Below are positions 1 to 6,286 of a stretch of DNA of 6,946 bases, piece by piece. The position numbers were made by a program, and so were the translations under genes. The stretch is from assembly GCA_016784265.1 (NCBI GenBank), contig JADHUZ010000071.1, forward strand, positions 1 to 6,946. Direction: 5' to 3'. This DNA comes from Fidelibacterota bacterium. Its GTDB lineage: Bacteria > Fidelibacterota > BS150m-G59. The notes beneath the pieces were generated by a model. It had not been told where the DNA came from and did no database searches. It was given only the letters and a program-made list of their open reading frames with translations. Each line of letters starts with the position of its first letter. Position 1 is the stretch's first letter.

Positions 1-115
1 AATCTACTGTGATCTGCGATGTCTCATTCGCAACCGTACCAGAAACAACGCTGATTGTGTTTGTTGCAAACGCAAACACCACAAATGATGTTAAAATAAT
101 AATTAGTTTTTTCAT
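1..115 (-). CDS. N-terminus of an exported protein, cut by the window edge
   Basis: Only the first 38 codons are present; the rest lies beyond the left edge. The start is the ATG at 115-113, with a strong Shine-Dalgarno site (GAGGAG) 8 bases upstream. Residues 2-3 are lysines, residues 4-16 are a hydrophobic core (LIIILTSFVVFAF), and A15-F16-A17 is a good signal peptidase I site before T18, so this is a Sec-exported protein. The mature part visible here (T18 to D38) begins ISVVSGTVANETSQITVD, alternating polar and hydrophobic residues as in the first strands of a secreted beta-sandwich. That pattern would fit a cohesin-like or Ig-like module, but 21 residues cannot decide. It lies 69 bases downstream of the metalloprotease gene with no strong terminator between, so the two may be cotranscribed. 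The function is unknown. Confidence 0.85.
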   Translation of the reverse strand, partial: MKKLIIILTSFVVFAFATNTISVVSGTVANETSQITVD

Positions 116-123
116 AAAGTATT

Positions 124-129
124 CTCCTC
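124..129 (-). promoter_or_regulatory. Shine-Dalgarno site of the left-edge gene
   Basis: On the minus strand the sequence reads AAAAGAGGAGAATACTTT before the ATG. The GAGGAG core is 8 bases from the start codon and preceded by a run of A. It is a near-ideal ribosome binding site and fixes the start of the truncated gene at 115. Confidence 0.85.
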
Positions 130-184
130 TTTTTTTTAAATTACCTATCTGTCAAATTTACTACTGTAAGTAAAACTATTCCAA

Positions 185-3100
185 CTATTTTATTAATGCT
201 ATTTTGTGTGTTGCAAAATGATTTGCAGATTTTAAAACTGCATAATAAATCCCGGACCCGGCAGAAATCCCGTTTGAACCTTCTCCGTTCCAAATAACTT
301 CATAAACACCGGCAGAACCAATTTCCTTCTGCCACGAATTTATCACTTTCCCTAAAACATTGTAAATTAAAATCTCAACACTTCCTTGCTCCGGAACTGC
401 AAATTGAATCGTTGTCTCCGGATTAAATGGATTTGGGAAATTGCCCAAAATCTCATAATCTGTGATTTGAATGGCTTCCAATCCATCGTTTGTTTCGGTG
501 ACAGAATTGAAAACTTCGACATCCACAGATTGACCATCTAATGTCGAAAAAATAATCCGCTCCGGATCTACCCAAACGCTGCCGGAGAATCTAATCAATG
601 TATCCTCATCTTGTGTCGAAAAATTATTGGTGTCCAATCCAAGCAAAATAAGTTCGTCATCAACTTGATTGTCGAAGATATTCCAAGCAATCGAAGATTT
701 TTCCATGCTGTTAAAATTGGTGACTTTTGCGTGAATTTCCACAGCGGCAACATCAATCGTTGATTCAAATCGAATTAGATTTTCTTCGACAAACAGCGTA
801 ACTTTTTCGCCTTCAACTGATTCGGCTGAGAATTTTCCGCTCAAAATTTCTTGTACAATTCCCATAATATCCAAGATATTGATGATTCCATCATCAGTAT
901 AATCTGCGGCACAAATTTGCTCCGATGTCGGATCGATCGACTGCATTATAATATTCACGACAAGCATAATATCCAAAATGCTGATTTGTCCATCGCTGTT
1001 GACATCGCCTTTGATGCACTGCGGCGCAACCGATTCCAACCAATTCATCACACGAGAAACAAATTCTGCGCTGGAAACGAAAGATGGATTATCATCGTTC
1101 AATTCGCCGATATCAAATCCGCAAAGCACTAAACTGTAAAAATCATTATGGCGAATTGCCGAATATGGATTTCCATTGCCCGGATCTAAATAATGAAGTG
1201 ATGCGACGGTCGTTGTATCGCTTCCGTTGGCAGGAACGAGAATGTCCACGCCAAGTTCCGTGCCGTACAAACCAAACCATTCGCCGTTACCAATCGGATC
1301 GCCTTCTTCGCCCTGCATAACGGTATTTGCGTATTTCCCGCCGTAATAAACTTTCAAATAATCTGGTAAAAAATTATCCGATTGCAAATCCTGCACATTG
1401 TGATTTCCGCAAAGCACAAGTCCCCTGCCGGCATCAAGATATGATGTGATTTCTATAATTTCGTCATCAGAAAGCGGATTGGAAGAATCGTCACCAGTTG
1501 ACCAAATTACAATATCTCTCGATAGAAGGCTCAGTGAACCGAGTCCATCATTTTGCATATTTTTCACTTGGTAAGGCTTCTCGAGCAAATCCAAAGCCTC
1601 CATTATTGTCTCTTCATAATTTCCGCCATCGTCATCATCCACAAGCAAAATAGATGGAACTCCGATGAGCACTTGGATTGTTTCGGAAGTCATTTCAACA
1701 CCATCTGCCAAAACAGTAACTGTAAACTCGGCGAAATCCGATGTGGCGTTACTCGCAATTGAAAATGAAAACGGATCGTCGGTGTTTGTAAACGATGACC
1801 CAGCGCCGGCAAAATTCCCTACATCAACGCTGCCGTCAACAATCGTAATCGAAGGATGATCCGAAGTTAATATCAATTGCACATTGACGAGATTGTCCAA
1901 ATAATTGATTTCTGTAACTGTCAATTCAACATCATCGCCCGGCTCAAGTTCGCCGTTTCCATCAAGATCAGTGAAATTGTAATCATCCAAAATTAGCAAT
2001 TCGTCTAATTCGTATGCGCTGACGAGATAAGTTCCGTCATTGCCAGAACTGGAAGTGGTTTCATTTGTCGGCATGAAAACAACTTTATCCATCTGCGCCC
2101 AACTATCAATTCCGATAAATCCATCGCCATTTCCGTCAAAATCATAATTCGCCGATGTGTATTGATCACCATTTTGAATCAAAATCGTAGATGCTTTCCA
2201 ATCAATGCCACTTTCACCATCAAATAGAATCAAAAGTTTATTAAAATCACCCGTTGATTCAAAAGTGATATAATTCCACGAAAGGTGGTCAGGATATTTA
2301 TCCGAATCCACAGTTACATCTTCGACAGGATAAGACAAAAAACTTTCCTGACTGAGCGGCTCAAACCACCAACTTGCAGCTTCTTCAAAATGTTCATGCG
2401 ATTCATTGACGCGATCACCTGTCATCCAGCATTTCACGGAAAATTCCAAATGCTCATCAGAAAGCGTCGAGCCTTGATCCGCAAAAAAAGCTGTGCACGC
2501 AGAAATTGCGCTATATGTATTTTCCAGCCAAACTTGTTGCACAGCGTCGTTGCCATATTTTTCGGCGATATGAAAATTCCAAACGACACTGCCATATTGA
2601 TGCAATCCGCCATTTTCAAAATAATCCAACGCAAGCCATGGATTCATTACAAAATCCCAAATGTAACCGATATAATCATTGATGTCGTCATAAACAACAT
2701 CTTCCATGTACATGCTTGTACATTCCATATACCACGAACTGGAAACGTTGTAACAAAATTGGCTCGTGTGATGCAGCTCGTGTGCGCAGGTGGATTGTAG
2801 AGTTGCTATATCGAGTGCTTTGTCAATGTGAATCTGCGCATTGCTACATCCGCCAGTCGCATATCCCAAAACGCCACCTGATTGCAATTCATCAATCCAA
2901 ACATCCACCAGTTGATTTCCGCCGAGCGCAGGTTCATTCCAACCCAGCGAATCAAATTCGACAAACCACGAATATTCCAACGACTCACCAACATCTTCAA
3001 CGTAATCTGGAACGCCGTTTCCATCCAAATCGACCTGCGATGGCGCATCTACGCCAGTCGTCTGATAAATAATTATGTAATGTCCTTCCGGTGTGTAATA

Positions 3101-3436
3101 TGAAACACGCGAGTTGCCGTAATCTTTCTCACCAAAATAATCAAAATAAATATTTTGCGTTTCTAAACTCAGCACATCCCAATTGTTCTCAATTTCCAAT
3201 AGCACAGATGTAGCACAGCGCGTAAACGGCACTTCTGCATCGCGATATTGCTCCGGCAGGCGTTCTTGATCTTTCAAAATAAACATCGCATATTGCGTCA
3301 TTTGGTCATAAGAAATTTGACCGCTTTGAAAATCATATTGAACCAATTCCAATACATTTTTTCCACCTATTTCGTTGTTTGAGAACAAAACGGCAGATGC
3401 AAAAATAACAAATAATGATTTTTTAAACTGTAACAT
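185..3436 (-). CDS. Secreted HEXXH metalloprotease with dockerin and T9SS sorting domain
   Basis: A 1083-residue exported protein. The N-terminus (KKSLFVIFASAVLF, residues 5-18) is a signal peptide. Residues about 25-360 resemble the putative metalloproteases typified by Myxococcus MXAN_6640. They hold a calcium-type loop at 136-148 (DLDGNGVPDYVED), the zinc motif HELHH at 219-223 (H219, H223 ligands, E220 catalytic) and WYMEC at 235-239, where E238 is the likely third ligand. D490-D501 (DLDGNGELEPGD) opens a beta-sandwich of about 100 residues. Residues 593-803 form a flavodoxin/GATase-like fold starting SILLVDDDDGG. Residues 807-867 are a type I dockerin with two 12-residue calcium loops (D811-D822 and D845-D856). 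Residues 869-985 are beta-rich and cohesin-like at best. Residues 990-1083 are the T9SS type A sorting domain (FPNPFNP at 1000-1006, ending HKIALIK). The start is supported by GGAAGGA 6 bases upstream. It probably acts at the cell surface or outside the cell; the substrate is unknown. The zinc motif and the tail are seen directly, and the family name is from memory. Confidence 0.92.
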   Translation of the reverse strand: MLQFKKSLFVIFASAVLFSNNEIGGKNVLELVQYDFQSGQISYDQMTQYAMFILKDQERLPEQYRDAEVPFTRCATSVLLEIENNWDVLSLETQNIYFDYFGEKDYGNSRVSYYTPEGHYIIIYQTTGVDAPSQVDLDGNGVPDYVEDVGESLEYSWFVEFDSLGWNEPALGGNQLVDVWIDELQSGGVLGYATGGCSNAQIHIDKALDIATLQSTCAHELHHTSQFCYNVSSSWYMECTSMYMEDVVYDDINDYIGYIWDFVMNPWLALDYFENGGLHQYGSVVWNFHIAEKYGNDAVQQVWLENTYSAISACTAFFADQGSTLSDEHLEFSVKCWMTGDRVNESHEHFEEAASWWFEPLSQESFLSYPVEDVTVDSDKYPDHLSWNYITFESTGDFNKLLILFDGESGIDWKASTILIQNGDQYTSANYDFDGNGDGFIGIDSWAQMDKVVFMPTNETTSSSGNDGTYLVSAYELDELLILDDYNFTDLDGNGELEPGDDVELTVTEINYLDNLVNVQLILTSDHPSITIVDGSVDVGNFAGAGSSFTNTDDPFSFSIASNATSDFAEFTVTVLADGVEMTSETIQVLIGVPSILLVDDDDGGNYEETIMEALDLLEKPYQVKNMQNDGLGSLSLLSRDIVIWSTGDDSSNPLSDDEIIEITSYLDAGRGLVLCGNHNVQDLQSDNFLPDYLKVYYGGKYANTVMQGEEGDPIGNGEWFGLYGTELGVDILVPANGSDTTTVASLHYLDPGNGNPYSAIRHNDFYSLVLCGFDIGELNDDNPSFVSSAEFVSRVMNWLESVAPQCIKGDVNSDGQISILDIMLVVNIIMQSIDPTSEQICAADYTDDGIINILDIMGIVQEILSGKFSAESVEGEKVTLFVEENLIRFESTIDVAAVEIHAKVTNFNSMEKSSIAWNIFDNQVDDELILLGLDTNNFSTQDEDTLIRFSGSVWVDPERIIFSTLDGQSVDVEVFNSVTETNDGLEAIQITDYEILGNFPNPFNPETTIQFAVPEQGSVEILIYNVLGKVINSWQKEIGSAGVYEVIWNGEGSNGISAGSGIYYAVLKSANHFATHKIALIK

Positions 3437-3442
3437 GGACTA

Positions 3443-3449
3443 TCCTTCC
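3443..3449 (-). promoter_or_regulatory. Shine-Dalgarno site of the metalloprotease gene
   Basis: GGAAGGA on the minus strand lies 6 bases before the ATG at 3436-3434. The next in-frame ATG is 45 codons further in and would remove the signal peptide, so this site decides the start. Confidence 0.75.
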
Positions 3450-3476
3450 CTTATTCTTTTAAATCTCTGGTCGGGT

Positions 3477-3505
3477 AAAATAACACAAACCTTGGGAAAT
3501 ATCAA
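3477..3505 (-). promoter_or_regulatory. Candidate sigma-70-type promoter of the metalloprotease gene
   Basis: On the minus strand TTGATA (3505-3500, five of six matches to TTGACA) is followed after 17 bases by TATTTT (3482-3477, four of six matches to TATAAT). Transcription would begin near 3470 and give a leader of about 34 bases. It sits just after the terminator of the upstream gene, where a new promoter is needed. The -10 box is weak and the region is AT-rich, so chance is possible. Confidence 0.5.
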
Positions 3506-3536
3506 ATGATTTGCGTCACTTCTCAAATTTTTGTAC

Positions 3537-3571
3537 AAAACAAAAGAGGGCGTGAAATCACGCCCTCTTTT
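3537..3571 (-). terminator. Strong intrinsic terminator after the 856-residue gene
   Basis: A perfect 13-bp inverted repeat (AAAAGAGGGCGTG at 3542-3554 with its complement at 3559-3571) closes over a 4-base loop. On the minus strand the stem is followed by TTTTGTTTTG, counting the T run that ends the stem. It begins 22 bases after the TAA stop of the upstream gene. The GC-rich lower stem and the T tract make it a textbook Rho-independent terminator. It separates the 856-residue gene from the metalloprotease gene. On the plus strand the T run is short and broken, and no plus-strand gene ends here. Confidence 0.93.
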
Positions 3572-3593
3572 ATGGAGAAACACAACAACAAAA

Positions 3594-6164
3594 TTATTTC
3601 AAGAAGAACATCTTCTTTGTGTCATTGAAGTCACCTGCGTTAATCTGATAGAAATACACGCCACTTGAAACCATCTCGCCATTTGCGGATGTTCCATCCC
3701 AGACAACACTGTAAGAACCAGTCGTCTGTGGTGCGTTCACCAAATCAACAATTTTTTGACCTGCAACATTGTAAATTGAAAGCATTACTTCGCCGTCGCT
3801 TGCCAATGAATATGCAATTGTCGTGCTTGGATTAAACGGATTTGGATAGTTTTGCGAAAGACCAAATTCGTTTGCAATCACAACTTGAACTTCTTCACCA
3901 TTTGAAGAACTGACAATCAGATTTTCCGGTGTGCTGGAAAAAACAAAAGTTGTCGTTTCCAGTTTGCCATTCATGCTGTAAACAATCGTTTGACCGTTTG
4001 CAGAAGCAATGTCATCTGTTACAGAAGAAACAACTGTTGCATCAGCCTGAAAACCACCAACATTGCCGCTGAGCGTCAAAACGTTACCGTTTAATGTTGC
4101 TTCAGCATCCGCGGATACTTTGCCACCGCCCAAGATTGCTTGAACGATACCAACAACATCCATCACATTGATGCCACCGTCACCGTTGTAGTCTGCGGCA
4201 CATTCTTCTTGTGCATCAGGCGCGTATGTTCCGAGAATGATGTTCACTGCACGGAGAACATCAAGAACATTCAAACTGCCATCATCGTTGATATCGCCCG
4301 GCGTGCATTCCATGTTCCATACACCCAAAATGTTGCCGAACAATGTTTCGACTTGTGATTGTGGAGCAAGTTCAACATTAACGCCAAAATAAATCGTTGC
4401 ACCAGCACCATATTCGTTATAGACACCAGAACCGTTGCCAGTTTCGGCACCGACCAAAATTAATTCTGCGTTTGCGTTTGCGTTGATATAATCACCCCAG
4501 TTTGACCAACCCCAACTTTCATATTCGATTGGACCGTAAGTAACATCCACAAAATCACCAGTGAATTGATTATCAGCCATACCATTGTGAATCATATCGC
4601 CGATACCGCCATTGCTTGCATCGCCATCATCATCAGGATCGGAATATCCACCGGCTATGCCGAATACATCATAAGCAAAATCGCCCGGCAAGAATGTCAT
4701 ATTTGTAGCCGTGTCATCATGACCCCAGAAATAATCCTGATCAGCAAAAACAAGATAGCCACCATCGTTGACATAACTGGCGACGCCCAAAACATCAGGG
4801 AAATCACCCGCATCTGCCGCTGTCATCGGGAAAAGGTCTCCAGAACCCCAACCAGCAATGACGACAACATTCCACGCCGAAAGACCAAGTATATCACTCG
4901 GTGTTCCACCACGGTCATCACTATTCCAGTAATATGTATCAGTTGCCACACCATCTTGCCAACCTAAGATTGTCGCAAAGAGCGAGTCAATATTGCTGTC
5001 ACCACTTGCAATGTAAAGCACGCTTTCACCAGCTGGCGGCGCAACAATCGTAAATGAACGACCAGGACTGAATGATTCTAATCCATCGTTATCTACAGCA
5101 TACGCAAAATAAGTAACTTCATCATCGACTAACGCAACACCGTTTGGAATCGTAAAAGCATAAGTATCATCTGCCGCTGTGCCAAGTGTACCCAACAACA
5201 CAGCATCACCATCGTTGATATAATAATATCCCGATACTTCTGTAACATCACCATCTAAATCTGTAACAACTGCTTCAAAATCCATACCGGAATCAAATCC
5301 GTCCGGAGCAGTTGTCAAAGATTCAAATGTCGGCGGGACAGAAGAATACTGAACCGTCATTTGCATCATGTGCGCATACCAATCTTCGTTGTCAGTCCAA
5401 ATCCTGTACCAAGCACCTTCGAGACCAGTCGCGTGCAATGTGGAATAACTACGGCAATCGCCTTCTTCGCTTTCAAGGTGAGATGGAGAGTCTTGCCAAA
5501 TTGAAGGACCACCATTATCATCAGTTACATAACCAGCCCAAATTTCTGGAACGCCCCAATAAGACAGATCGTGACCGCTGACATCTGCTGCAGATACTTC
5601 AAACTCGAAGCCATATTCGGTCAAATCCAGAGTATTCCAACGCGGGTCCCAGACACCAAAACCATCAAACTGGTCTGCCGCCGCATGCGCGTTACATGTT
5701 ACAGGAACTGCAAATGGAATCATCAACATATCGGTAAATTCTTCATAGCGTTTCGGCATATTCCAATACCACTCGCCGTCAACGTCGATAAGAGCTGGAC
5801 CAGCGAAGAACATTTGTGCTTCACCGCTTGACTCGTTTTGCATATCCATGCTCAACACCGTTCCGGTTTCACCTACGAAAGTAAACCATGTGATACAAGT
5901 ATCATTCATTGACTGATTGTGATAACCAGCCATGAAATCGTTGTAATAAGTTTCATCTTCCGGTATGTTATAGTAAGAGTGGATATAATCCACCACTGCA
6001 CGATTGCCATCAATCTCTTGCACTTGAAGATTATGAATGACGCCGCGTGCGTCTGTTAAAGTTACCGAGCCATCTTCAGCGACCGCAGAGCGCATCATTG
6101 AAGAGTTGAATGCTGCGAATGTTACAACAGCCAATAAACTCAGTAATGTAATTGTCTTTTTCAT
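3594..6164 (-). CDS. Secreted multidomain protein with dockerin and T9SS sorting domain
   Basis: An 856-residue exported protein of unknown function. The signal peptide MKKTITLLSLLAVVTFAAF runs to an AVA site at 27-29. Residues 30-275 form a domain I do not recognise, rich in Trp, Tyr and Asp, with cysteines at 90, 157 and 237. Residues 277-374 look like an Ig/cadherin-type beta-sandwich (TYFAYAVDNDG at 351-361). Residues 381-616 are a flavodoxin/GATase-like domain (SVLYIASGDSN, then WNVVVIAGWGSGD and GGYLVFADQDYFW). Residues 620-680 are a type I dockerin with calcium loops D624-D635 and D658-D669. Residues 681-764 are beta-rich. Residues 767-856 are the T9SS type A sorting domain (YPNPFNPS at 773-780, ending KKMFFLK). 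No catalytic motif is visible. A strong promoter, an AAGGAG site and a strong terminator suggest a well-expressed single-gene transcript. Location is probably the cell surface or outside. It shares its C-terminal chassis with the metalloprotease downstream. Confidence 0.92.
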   Translation of the reverse strand: MKKTITLLSLLAVVTFAAFNSSMMRSAVAEDGSVTLTDARGVIHNLQVQEIDGNRAVVDYIHSYYNIPEDETYYNDFMAGYHNQSMNDTCITWFTFVGETGTVLSMDMQNESSGEAQMFFAGPALIDVDGEWYWNMPKRYEEFTDMLMIPFAVPVTCNAHAAADQFDGFGVWDPRWNTLDLTEYGFEFEVSAADVSGHDLSYWGVPEIWAGYVTDDNGGPSIWQDSPSHLESEEGDCRSYSTLHATGLEGAWYRIWTDNEDWYAHMMQMTVQYSSVPPTFESLTTAPDGFDSGMDFEAVVTDLDGDVTEVSGYYYINDGDAVLLGTLGTAADDTYAFTIPNGVALVDDEVTYFAYAVDNDGLESFSPGRSFTIVAPPAGESVLYIASGDSNIDSLFATILGWQDGVATDTYYWNSDDRGGTPSDILGLSAWNVVVIAGWGSGDLFPMTAADAGDFPDVLGVASYVNDGGYLVFADQDYFWGHDDTATNMTFLPGDFAYDVFGIAGGYSDPDDDGDASNGGIGDMIHNGMADNQFTGDFVDVTYGPIEYESWGWSNWGDYINANANAELILVGAETGNGSGVYNEYGAGATIYFGVNVELAPQSQVETLFGNILGVWNMECTPGDINDDGSLNVLDVLRAVNIILGTYAPDAQEECAADYNGDGGINVMDVVGIVQAILGGGKVSADAEATLNGNVLTLSGNVGGFQADATVVSSVTDDIASANGQTIVYSMNGKLETTTFVFSSTPENLIVSSSNGEEVQVVIANEFGLSQNYPNPFNPSTTIAYSLASDGEVMLSIYNVAGQKIVDLVNAPQTTGSYSVVWDGTSANGEMVSSGVYFYQINAGDFNDTKKMFFLK

Positions 6165-6172
6165 TTATATTA

Positions 6173-6178
6173 CTCCTT
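6173..6178 (-). promoter_or_regulatory. Shine-Dalgarno site of the 856-residue gene
   Basis: AAGGAG on the minus strand, preceded by a run of A, lies 8 bases before the ATG at 6164-6162. It is a near-ideal site and supports this start, which is followed at once by a signal peptide. Confidence 0.88.
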
Positions 6179-6238
6179 TTTTTTAGTTAAACAGAAAAAT
6201 ACGTCACATATTAAAATACGTTTAAATCCGTGTCTTGA

Positions 6239-6267
6239 AATATACAGTAGATAATTTTATTTGTCAA
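6239..6267 (-). promoter_or_regulatory. Near-consensus sigma-70 promoter of the 856-residue gene
   Basis: On the minus strand a perfect TTGACA (6267-6262) is followed after exactly 17 bases by TATATT (6244-6239, five of six matches to TATAAT). Transcription would begin near 6232 and give an untranslated leader of about 68 bases. It lies in the 122-base gap after the PorV-like gene, so the 856-residue gene need not depend on readthrough. I see no operator-like repeat beside it. Confidence 0.8.
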
Positions 6268-6286
6268 TAAAAATTTATATGAAATT

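Noticed and set aside
157..174. Inverted repeat TTTACT/AGTAAA in the gap between the metalloprotease and the left-edge gene, as a possible terminator
   Set aside because: The stem is only 6 bp and AT-rich, with a 6-base loop and a three-base T run after it on the minus strand. It is too weak to call.
153..184. TTG followed after 21 bases by TAAATTTG on the minus strand, matching the Bacteroidota promoter consensus, before the left-edge gene
   Set aside because: The boxes fit, but the sequence is AT-rich and the other genes here use sigma-70-type boxes and Shine-Dalgarno sites. A chance match is as likely.
420..443. Near-identical short DNA stretch shared with 3831-3852, as a possible repeat element
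   Set aside because: Both copies encode the NPFNP signature of the T9SS sorting domain, so protein conservation explains the similarity.
2285..2800. Plus-strand open frame of 171 codons inside the metalloprotease gene
   Set aside because: It lies antisense to the conserved catalytic domain, its translation shows no domain or signal peptide, and I see no ribosome binding site. It is a shadow of the real gene.
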